DNA of 38,578 nucleotides from the NCBI GenBank assembly GCA_024635575.1, contig JAGXIN010000004.1, forward strand, positions 1 through 38,578, in the 5' to 3' direction. The DNA is from Flavobacteriia bacterium (GTDB taxonomy: Bacteria; Bacteroidota; Bacteroidia; Flavobacteriales; Flavobacteriaceae). This document shows positions 31,874-38,578 of the stretch, one piece after another (position 1 is the stretch's first letter; every line of letters starts with the position of its first letter). The notes under the pieces are model-generated. The model searched no databases, was not told where the DNA came from, and saw nothing but the letters and a program-made list of their open reading frames with translations. The position numbers were made by a program, and so were the translations under genes.

Positions 31874-33277
31874 ATGGCTTTTTTAGACATTGTTGTTTTT
31901 GTTGTTTATATGGCCGCCGTTTTGGGGATTGGGTTTTATTTTTTTAAAAAAAATGAAACTGTTAAGGATTACTACGTCGGTGGAGGTGAAATGAGCAGTT
32001 TGCACGTGGGCTTATCCGTTGTTGCGACAGATGTAGGAGGAGGATTTTCAATTGGATTGGGCGGATTGGGTTTTGTGATGGGAATATCCGGTTCCTGGAT
32101 GTTATTTACCGGACTTATAGGCGCTTGGTTAAGCGCCGTTTTTTTGATTCCAAAGGTTGTTAAACTTGGTAATCTTCATGGTTTTTTAACATTTCCCGAA
32201 TTTTTGAAGCACAGTTACGGAACTACAGTAGCTATGGTTGCTGGTATTATTTCCTTTATTGGCTATTTGGGTTTTACTTCATCACAATTTCTTGCTGGCG
32301 CAAAGTTGGCAGTTGGCACATTTCCTTCTCTTGATTTGAATCAAGCTTTATTGATAATGGGAGGTGTGGCATTGGTTTATACTGTTTTTGGAGGGATGAA
32401 AGCTGTCATTTATACAGATACTTTTCAATGGATTATTTTAATGGTTGGGTTAATATTTGTAGGAATCCCTATTGCTTATAACTACTTAGGAGGTTATGAA
32501 GCGATTGTAAGTGTACTTCCTGATAAATATTTTTCATTGCAAAACGTTTCCTGGGTTCAACTTATAAATTGGTTTGTAATTATTGTTCCTATTTGGTTCG
32601 TTGGAATGACACTTTATCAAAGAATATACGCTTGCAAAGATGAAAAAACAGCAAAGAAGGCTTGGTTTATAGCAGGGCTTTTTGAATATCCTACAATGGC
32701 TTTTATGGGTGTAATTCTTGGTTTATTTTCAAGAGTCGCAGCTGCAAAAGGTATTTTTATTTCAGATGGATTTGAAAGTGAAATAGGGATGGATCCTGAG
32801 ATGGGAATGCCGTTGCTTTTAAAACATGTATTGCCTGTAGGTCTTATGGGATTAATGTTGTCAGCTTATTTTTCTGCAATAATGTCAACAGCAGACAGTT
32901 GTTTGTTGGCAGCATCAGGTAATTTTGTAACTGATATTTTAGGACTTAAGCATCCTAACAAAAGCAATATAAAAATTTCTCAGATTGTGACATTTGCGGT
33001 TGGTGGAGCTTCAATAATTATTGCCACTACTATGCAAAGTGTATTGTCGCTCATGCTATTGTCCTACTCATTTATGGTTTCAGGACTTTTGGTGCCAGTT
33101 TTAGGAATATTATTATCAAAAAAAAGAAAACCTGTAGCAGCTTTGTTCTCAATGATCATAGGAGGGTCTACAACACTGATTTTAACATTTCTTGAAGTGA
33201 AAATACCTTTTGGTTTTGACCCAATATTAATAGGAATTTCATTATCTTCCATTGTCTATTTAACAATTAAGAAATAA
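31874..33277 (+). CDS. Sodium:solute symporter (SSS family), candidate proline/hydroxyproline transporter
   Basis: This 467-residue inner-membrane protein has about 13 hydrophobic segments. SSS features are FKKNETVKDYYVGGGEMSS, VATDVGGGFSIGLGGLGF, FGGMKAVIYTDTFQWIIL and the Na+-site region AYFSAIMSTADSCLLAASGN. Relatives import proline, pantothenate, sugars or other solutes with Na+. The hydroxyproline pathway upstream and Xaa-Pro aminopeptidase downstream suggest an imino acid or related amino acid as substrate, which is inference. It lies seven bases after the GNAT gene and five before the racemase gene. Confidence 0.88.
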   Translation: MAFLDIVVFVVYMAAVLGIGFYFFKKNETVKDYYVGGGEMSSLHVGLSVVATDVGGGFSIGLGGLGFVMGISGSWMLFTGLIGAWLSAVFLIPKVVKLGNLHGFLTFPEFLKHSYGTTVAMVAGIISFIGYLGFTSSQFLAGAKLAVGTFPSLDLNQALLIMGGVALVYTVFGGMKAVIYTDTFQWIILMVGLIFVGIPIAYNYLGGYEAIVSVLPDKYFSLQNVSWVQLINWFVIIVPIWFVGMTLYQRIYACKDEKTAKKAWFIAGLFEYPTMAFMGVILGLFSRVAAAKGIFISDGFESEIGMDPEMGMPLLLKHVLPVGLMGLMLSAYFSAIMSTADSCLLAASGNFVTDILGLKHPNKSNIKISQIVTFAVGGASIIIATTMQSVLSLMLLSYSFMVSGLLVPVLGILLSKKRKPVAALFSMIIGGSTTLILTFLEVKIPFGFDPILIGISLSSIVYLTIKK

Positions 33278-33282
33278 CCGAT

Positions 33283-34356
33283 ATGGCATATATAACACTC
33301 AATAAAAAATCATTAACTCATAATTATTCATTTTTACAGTCGTTGTTTGCAAGCCATCAAAAGGAATGGGCTCCTGTATTGAAGTTGCTTTGCGGGAATA
33401 AAACCTTCTTGGAATATGTATTGTCATTAGGCGATGAACAGGTATGCGACGCTCGATTGAGCAATATAAAAAGAATTAAAGCCATAAATCCTGATAAAGA
33501 AACCATCTACATAAAACCTCCTGCGAAGCGAAGCATACCCAATGTAGTTAAATATGCTGATGTAAGTTTTAATACAGAATTAACGACCATGAAATGGTTA
33601 TCCATAGAAGCCGTTAAACAGCAAAAAATCCACCGAATTATTATTATGATTGAATTGGGTGATTTGCGCGAAGGTATTATGGGTGAGTATTTAATGGAAT
33701 TTTACAAAAAAATATTTGAGTTGCCCAATATTCAAGTGGCGGGCATTGGAGCAAATCTAAATTGTTTAAGCGGTGTGATGCCAAGCAAAGACAAGCTAAT
33801 TCAATTGAGTTTGTATGAACAATTGATTGAAGCAAAATTCGGAAAGAAAATTGATTATGTGTCAGGCGGATCTTCCGTGATGATTCCTCTTTTATTAAAA
33901 AAGCAAATTCCTAAGGGAATTAATCATTTCAGAATTGGGGAAACCCTGTTTTTTGGCGTTGATTTATTTACAAATAAAACAATCCCTAAAATGAAGGATG
34001 ATGTTTTTATGCTTTACACCGAAATCATTGAGATTACTGAAAAACCCATTATTCCTTATGGTTATTTAGAAGAAAATCCTTCGGGAGAAACCTTGGAAAT
34101 TGACCCTGAGGATTACGGAAAAAACCACAGCAGGGGAATTTTAGACATAGGGCTTTTGGACATTTCTAATACTGAATTTTTGATTCCAGTTGACAAAGAG
34201 ATTACCTTTATTGGCGCAAGCTCCGATATGTTGGTGGTGGATTTGAGCAAAACAGCAAAAAAATATAAAGTCGGTGACTTGGTTAGGTTTAAAATGAAAT
34301 ATATGGGTGCCTTGCGCGTTATGAACTCTGAATATATTGAAAAGAAACTGGTTTAA
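33283..34356 (+). CDS. Alanine/ornithine racemase family PLP-dependent enzyme
   Basis: This 357-residue protein has the alanine-racemase-type PLP barrel. The likely Schiff-base lysine is Lys34 in WAPVLKLLCGN. IIIMIELGDLREGIMGEYL, IGANLNCLSGVMPSKDKL, DYVSGGSSVMIPLL and INHFRIGETLFFG closely resemble the clostridial ornithine racemase (Orr) group rather than the cell-wall alanine racemase Alr. It should interconvert L- and D-forms of a free amino acid. The substrate is unknown; the symporter gene five bases upstream may import it. Coupling to the symporter suggests a catabolic role. Confidence 0.8.
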   Translation: MAYITLNKKSLTHNYSFLQSLFASHQKEWAPVLKLLCGNKTFLEYVLSLGDEQVCDARLSNIKRIKAINPDKETIYIKPPAKRSIPNVVKYADVSFNTELTTMKWLSIEAVKQQKIHRIIIMIELGDLREGIMGEYLMEFYKKIFELPNIQVAGIGANLNCLSGVMPSKDKLIQLSLYEQLIEAKFGKKIDYVSGGSSVMIPLLLKKQIPKGINHFRIGETLFFGVDLFTNKTIPKMKDDVFMLYTEIIEITEKPIIPYGYLEENPSGETLEIDPEDYGKNHSRGILDIGLLDISNTEFLIPVDKEITFIGASSDMLVVDLSKTAKKYKVGDLVRFKMKYMGALRVMNSEYIEKKLV

Positions 34357-34385
34357 TGTATTGCTTTCTTTCCAGATTGGTTCGG

Positions 34386-34405
34386 ATGGTATTTAATGGT
34401 ATTAA
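34386..34405 (+). repeat. Tandem 10-bp repeat upstream of the Xaa-Pro aminopeptidase gene
   Basis: ATGGTATTTA and ATGGTATTAA lie head to tail, exactly one helical turn apart, in the 133-base gap between the racemase and peptidase genes. They could be half-sites for a regulator. TAAATTTA at 34445-34452 is a near -7 match downstream. Confidence 0.3.
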
Positions 34406-34489
34406 ATTTTCTTCAAAATTTATTTCAAAACGAAAAAACTTCCTTAAATTTAGACGTTTTCAGCAGAGAATTTAACTAAATTAAAGAAT

Positions 34490-35785
34490 ATGAGATATGC
34501 CCAAATTCCTTCCGAATTATTTATAAAAAACAGACAAAATTTTACAGCAAAGATGGAGCCCAACTCCATCGCTATATTCACCTCAAATGATGTGATGCCC
34601 AACAATGCAGATGATGAAATGGGGTTTTCACAAAACAACGATTTGTTTTATTTAAGCGGCGTTGATCAGGAAGAATCTATTTTAGTATTGTACCCGGATG
34701 CTTTATTGCCTGCAAACAGGGAAATTTTATTTGTGAAAGAAACCAGCGATCTCATTAAAATTTGGGAAGGGGATAAGTTGACAAAAGAAAAGGCTTTTGA
34801 AATTTCAGGCGTTAAAAATGTAAAATGGTTGCAGGATTTTGACCTGACACTACAATATATGGCGTTTGAAGCGGATACTTTTTATATGGGTCATAATGAA
34901 CATAAAAAAACATTGACTGCTGAAATGTTGACCCAGCAAGACAGGATGATAGCCAGTTGCAAAGAAAAATATCCATTGCATAATTACAGGCGCGCTGCAA
35001 AAATTACCCGCGAACTTCGTCAAATTAAATCAGATGAAGAAATCGTACTTATGCAAAAAGCTACCGACATAAGTGTTGGTAGTTTTAAGAGGGTTTTAAA
35101 AGCCGTAAAATCAGGTATTATGGAGTACGAATTGGAAGCGGAACTAACCTACGAATTAATAAGAAAAGGTGCTAAACGCCACGCATTTATGCCAATTGTG
35201 GCTTCGGGAGCAAATGCCTGCGCATTGCATTACAACACCAATGATGCTATTTGTAAAGATGGTGATATGATATTAATGGATTTTGGAGTGTGTTATGCAA
35301 ATTACAATTCAGATACTACGCGTTGTTTTCCAGTAAACGGGAAGTTTTCAAAAAGACAGAAAGAAGTGTACAATGCAGTTTTATATTGTTTAAAGGAAGG
35401 GTCTAAATTGTTAAAACCAGGAGTGATTTCAGCCGGATATGAAAAACAAATGGCAAGTTTGGTTGAGCGGCAATTGATTAATTTGGGCTTGCTCGATGCT
35501 GAAAAAGTTAAAAATCAGGATCCTGAAAATCCGTTATATAAAAAGTATTTTATGCACGGAACAGCTCATTTTATTGGTTTGGATGTGCATGATGTTGGTT
35601 TGTATACCCGACCATTTGAGGCGGGAATGGTATTGACCTGTGAACCTGGAATTTATATTCCTGAAGAAGGTATTGGTTGTCGTTTGGAGAATGATTATTT
35701 AATCACCGAAAATGGAAACTTTAATTTAACAGCGGACATGCCTATTGAAATTGATGAAATTGAATCCCTGATGAATGTTAAATAG
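34490..35785 (+). CDS. pepP: Xaa-Pro aminopeptidase (aminopeptidase P, M24B)
   Basis: This 431-residue cytosolic metallopeptidase removes the N-terminal residue from peptides with proline (or hydroxyproline) in second position. The N-terminal AMP_N domain runs from MRYAQIPSELFIKNRQNF through NDLFYLSGVDQEES. The pita-bread catalytic domain has metal ligands in LMDFGVCYANYNSDTTR, HGTAHFIGLDVHDVG, CEPGIYIPEEG and the final CRLENDYLIT. No signal peptide is seen, so it acts on imported peptides. Its place behind the symporter and racemase genes and 4 kb from the hydroxyproline pathway supports a joint role in imino-peptide use. Confidence 0.93.
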   Translation: MRYAQIPSELFIKNRQNFTAKMEPNSIAIFTSNDVMPNNADDEMGFSQNNDLFYLSGVDQEESILVLYPDALLPANREILFVKETSDLIKIWEGDKLTKEKAFEISGVKNVKWLQDFDLTLQYMAFEADTFYMGHNEHKKTLTAEMLTQQDRMIASCKEKYPLHNYRRAAKITRELRQIKSDEEIVLMQKATDISVGSFKRVLKAVKSGIMEYELEAELTYELIRKGAKRHAFMPIVASGANACALHYNTNDAICKDGDMILMDFGVCYANYNSDTTRCFPVNGKFSKRQKEVYNAVLYCLKEGSKLLKPGVISAGYEKQMASLVERQLINLGLLDAEKVKNQDPENPLYKKYFMHGTAHFIGLDVHDVGLYTRPFEAGMVLTCEPGIYIPEEGIGCRLENDYLITENGNFNLTADMPIEIDEIESLMNVK

Positions 35786-36137
35786 CAAAAAATAATAGTA
35801 TAAACTGCCGTTTATTGTCATAAAAAAAACTCCTTTGCTATTTCCGCTTCTATCACAAAAAAGCTTAATTTAGTAACGGATAGAAAATTTTAGTCTTAAA
35901 ACTTTCATGAGTTACACAAGTATTATGTAATTGGTTTTGCTGAATCCTAAAAAATATCGATAAAAATTTAAGAATAAAAGCATAAATTTATCATTCTAAA
36001 TCACATACCCAGAGCCATATTAATGAGACTGTGTTATATATTTATAAATTTTTTAGTGCCAAGGAAAAAGCAATTGAACTGGCAGGCAAAATCATTGTGA
36101 ACAGAAAAATGAAATATTTATCATCAAATATTAAATA
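35786..36137. other. 352-bp gene-poor spacer before the histidine kinase gene
   Basis: No recognisable gene is seen. A frame without ATG stays open from 35986 to a TAA at 36136-36138 that overlaps the kinase ATG by one base; its end reads AKEKAIELAGKIIVNRKMKYL. It could be a very small upstream ORF (GTG at 36031) or a gene remnant. TTACA-N9-TGTAA (35912-35930) is a short inverted repeat. I see no strong promoter or terminator. Confidence 0.3.
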
Positions 36138-38366
36138 ATGAAGGAATCCATTCTCATAGGATTATTACAAAATACAGCTATATTACTTGCTTTTTCATTG
36201 TTGTATCAAAATATATGGATTAAGAACGAGGCTACTAAAAGTATTTCAGCAAAAATTGTAGTTGGACTGGTATTAAGCTGCATCGGCATTATTTTGATGT
36301 CTACGCCTTGGATGTTGATTCCTGGAATTGCTTTTGATATGCGTTCTGTTTTGCTTTCCGTATCTGGTTTATTTTTTGGGCCAATTCCTACTATAATTGC
36401 TATGTTGGTAACTGGGATTGTTCGGGTAACTATGGGCGGAGAAGGATTGTGGATGGGTTTGGCAATAATTATTTTCTCTGGAACAATTGGTTTGTTATGG
36501 CGAAGATATAGACCAAACTGGAAATCCAAAAATTATTATCTTGAATTGTTGGCAATGGGTTTGGTTGTACATATTATAATGTTGGCCAGTACCATCTTCC
36601 TTCCATCTGATAAAATATTTTCAACCTTAAAAACCATAGCCCTTCCCATTATATTTATTTATGCTCCTGCTACAATGTTACTGGGTGTTTTATTGCTTAA
36701 ACAATATAAAAACTGGCAAAATGAATTGGCCCAATTACAATTAAAGGAATATGAACGCCGATTTACACAAATACTGGAAAGTGGAAATATTGTTTCTCTT
36801 ATGCTGAATAATGACGGAAGCATAAACTTTTGTAATGATTACATATTACGAATAACAGGATATGAAAAAGAGGAAGTATTGGGGAAAAACTGGTTTGAGA
36901 TATTTGTTCCAATTGATGAAAGACCAAAATTAAAGCAGTTATTTTCTAAGGGGATGAAAATCAAAGAGTTTTCAAAAAATTATGAAAACAAAATACTTAC
37001 GAAAACAGGGGAGCAATTATATATTTTATGGTATAATATAGCATTAAAATCGGATGAAGGAGAAGTAATGGGAACTGCAAGTATTGGCGTAAACGTTACG
37101 GAGAGCAAAAATCATGAAAAAATGCTCGAAGAAAAAAATGCCGAAATAAAAGCCCAAAACGAATCATTAAAAAAAATAAATCAAGAATTGCAAATAGCCA
37201 AAGAACGTGCTGAAAAAAGCGACCTTTTAAAATCGGCTTTTCTTGCCAATATGAGCCATGAAGTTCGCACACCTATGAACAGTATTCTTGGCTTTTCTGG
37301 TTTATTGAAGGAATCAAATCTCGTTAATGAAAAGCAAAAGAGATATATTGGCGTTATTGAGCATAGCGGAAAACGAATGCTCAATATTATAAACGACATT
37401 CTTACAATCTCAAGAATAGAGTCAGGAACTGTGGAGGTCATTATTTCTGAATTTAATATAAATGAGCAAATAGAAAGTTTATTCACATCTTTTAAAGATG
37501 AAATTGAAAAAAAAGGAATTGATTTCAACTATAAAAATGACTTACCGGATAGTGAAGCCATGATAATTTCTGATGGTGAAAAATTTTATGCTATCTTTCT
37601 CAATTTAATTAAAAACGCCATAAAATTTACAAATCATGGCACCATAGAATTTGGCTATATCTTAAAAATAGATGTTGAACCTGCCGAACTGGAGTTTTTC
37701 ATAAAAGATACTGGCGGAGGCATTCCACAGGAACAACTGGAATTTATTTTTGAAAGGTTTAGACAAGGCAGTGAATCTCTTACCAGAAATTATGAGGGCG
37801 CCGGTTTGGGATTGTCTATTTCTAAAGCTTATACGGAATTGTTGGGCGGTAAAATTTGGGCTGAAAGTGAAGAAGAAAATCTATCCTCCGGTAAGGCAGG
37901 AAAGACGACTTTTTACTTTACTATTCCCTATGATGTGAAACCAAATAAAAAAACAGATATGAAAAATTCAACCTATGAAACAGGAAAAACGCATCAGGAC
38001 AATGAAATGAAAATATTAATTGTTGAAGACGATGTAACTTCTGAAGAGATGCTGGAAATTATGATTGAGGATTATTGCAAAGCCCCTTTAGTTGCGTATA
38101 ACGGATTGGAAGCGGTTCAATTATGTAAAGATAATCCAGATATTGATTTTGTTTTAATGGATATTAAACTGCCTAAATTAAATGGCTATGAAGCCACAAA
38201 GCAAATTAGGCAGTTCAACAAAGATCTTATAATTTTCGCACAAACTGCCTACGCGCTTCCGGGAGACAGGGAAAAGGCAATAGAGGCGGGCTGTAACGAT
38301 TATATTTCAAAACCATACAGTCAAAGCGAATTGACTGGGTTGATTAATAAGTATTTTAAGAAATAA
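36138..38366 (+). CDS. Hybrid sensor histidine kinase with 5TM LytS-type sensor, PAS and receiver domains
   Basis: This is a 742-residue membrane kinase. Residues 1-190 form a 5TMR_LYT-type sensor (FGPIPTIIAMLVTGIVRVTMGG). A PAS domain follows (about 208-320, SINFCNDYILRITGYEKEEVLG), then a short coiled coil. The HisKA domain has His374 in NMSHEVRTPMNSILGF, and the ATPase domain has NLIKNAIKFTN, DTGGGIPQE and GAGLGLSISKAY. A C-terminal receiver (about 624-742) has VEDD and the phospho-acceptor Asp675 in LMDIKLP. No separate output regulator or LytTR gene is adjacent. In known LytS proteins the 5TM domain senses cell-envelope state or metabolites such as pyruvate; the signal here is unknown. 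Confidence 0.92.
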   Translation: MKESILIGLLQNTAILLAFSLLYQNIWIKNEATKSISAKIVVGLVLSCIGIILMSTPWMLIPGIAFDMRSVLLSVSGLFFGPIPTIIAMLVTGIVRVTMGGEGLWMGLAIIIFSGTIGLLWRRYRPNWKSKNYYLELLAMGLVVHIIMLASTIFLPSDKIFSTLKTIALPIIFIYAPATMLLGVLLLKQYKNWQNELAQLQLKEYERRFTQILESGNIVSLMLNNDGSINFCNDYILRITGYEKEEVLGKNWFEIFVPIDERPKLKQLFSKGMKIKEFSKNYENKILTKTGEQLYILWYNIALKSDEGEVMGTASIGVNVTESKNHEKMLEEKNAEIKAQNESLKKINQELQIAKERAEKSDLLKSAFLANMSHEVRTPMNSILGFSGLLKESNLVNEKQKRYIGVIEHSGKRMLNIINDILTISRIESGTVEVIISEFNINEQIESLFTSFKDEIEKKGIDFNYKNDLPDSEAMIISDGEKFYAIFLNLIKNAIKFTNHGTIEFGYILKIDVEPAELEFFIKDTGGGIPQEQLEFIFERFRQGSESLTRNYEGAGLGLSISKAYTELLGGKIWAESEEENLSSGKAGKTTFYFTIPYDVKPNKKTDMKNSTYETGKTHQDNEMKILIVEDDVTSEEMLEIMIEDYCKAPLVAYNGLEAVQLCKDNPDIDFVLMDIKLPKLNGYEATKQIRQFNKDLIIFAQTAYALPGDREKAIEAGCNDYISKPYSQSELTGLINKYFKK

Positions 38367-38449
38367 GAACTTTATAAATTGAAGTTAAATTTGGTTTTGC
38401 ACAATTTTACCGATTGTTGCAATTAATTTTTTTTAGAACATTTAAAACA

Positions 38450-38578
38450 ATGAAAAAAATACTATTCTTAACAGGAGATTTTACGGAAGATTATGAAACA
38501 ATGGTCCCATTTCAGATGCTTCAAATGGCAGGGTATGAAGTCCACGCAGTTTGTCCTGACAAAAAAAAGGGAGAATCC
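38450..38578 (+). CDS. DJ-1/PfpI family protein (partial, N-terminus only)
   Basis: ATG at 38450 opens a frame of 43 codons that runs off the window. The sequence begins [20 protein letters not shown] and continues [20 protein letters not shown], the first beta-alpha-beta unit of the DJ-1/PfpI glutamine-amidotransferase-like fold, including the early acidic residue position. The nucleophile cysteine region lies outside the window. Family members include glyoxalase III/deglycase-type and protease-type proteins; function cannot be narrowed. It follows the kinase gene by 83 bases. Confidence 0.8.
   Translation, partial: MKKILFLTGDFTEDYETMVPFQMLQMAGYEVHAVCPDKKKGES

Noticed and set aside
35912-35930. 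TTACA-N9-TGTAA inverted repeat
   Set aside because: The arms are only five bases, the orientation is the reverse of the Crp/Fnr-like site, and no promoter lies nearby.
1-38578. Search for tRNA, rRNA, CRISPR arrays, transposases, integrases and phage genes
   Set aside because: None seen by eye; the short dispersed repeats are not regularly spaced and no recombinase gene is present.

Overview
The window looks like chromosomal DNA of a marine-type member of the Flavobacteriaceae (Bacteroidetes). The base composition is strongly AT-rich. Start codons lack Shine-Dalgarno sequences. Several genes are preceded by the Bacteroidetes -7 element TAnnTTTG. The gene families are typical of the group: ATP-type PEP carboxykinase, NhaA, a DUF6146-like lipoprotein, a lone MnmD, an M49 lipoprotein, and a 64-residue S21. 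I see no rRNA, tRNA, CRISPR array, insertion sequence or prophage gene. The window opens in the last codons of an unknown gene and closes in the first 43 codons of a DJ-1/PfpI-like gene.

Region 1 (1-8.7 kb) is housekeeping. It holds a GC-richer structured spacer, the tRNA1(Val) methyltransferase gene trmN6, a saccharopine dehydrogenase, DUF2007 and DUF423 small proteins, pckA with two phased LacI-type palindromes upstream, nhaA, a lipoprotein, tag, and a SRPBCC/GyrI-like fusion. Region 2 (8.7-25 kb) carries two exported zinc peptidases (M49 and M13), a short-chain dehydrogenase, a MazG-like hydrolase, convergent nadA-nadB, ilvE, mnmD, a flippase/glycosyltransferase pair, ruvC, hemW, an OsmC-like gene with palindromes over its promoter, and an MmcQ/YjbR protein. 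It also contains small membrane proteins, one of which is too short for the ORF track.

Region 3 (24.5-35.8 kb) is the accessory-looking part. A divergent AraC regulator faces four genes that together make a complete trans-4-hydroxy-L-proline pathway. These are the epimerase, the FAD-dependent D-hydroxyproline dehydrogenase, the DapA-family pyrroline-hydroxycarboxylate deaminase and the 2-oxoglutarate-semialdehyde dehydrogenase. A MarR regulator follows. Next comes a second tightly packed run: rpsU, a GNAT acetyltransferase, a sodium:solute symporter, an ornithine-racemase-like PLP enzyme and, 133 bp later, a Xaa-Pro aminopeptidase. Two related palindromes precede rpsU. I read the region as a locus for using (hydroxy)proline-containing peptides, such as collagen breakdown products, feeding carbon to 2-oxoglutarate. 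The tie between the second run and hydroxyproline is inferred from context only.

Region 4 (35.8-38.6 kb) is a gene-poor spacer, a hybrid histidine kinase with a LytS-type membrane sensor, and the partial DJ-1/PfpI gene. Several short intergenic repeat families recur across the window: a CCCCC/GGGGG hairpin, AAAGTTAAAAGT and CTCAATACTAAAAT. One copy supplies a stop codon to a gene.
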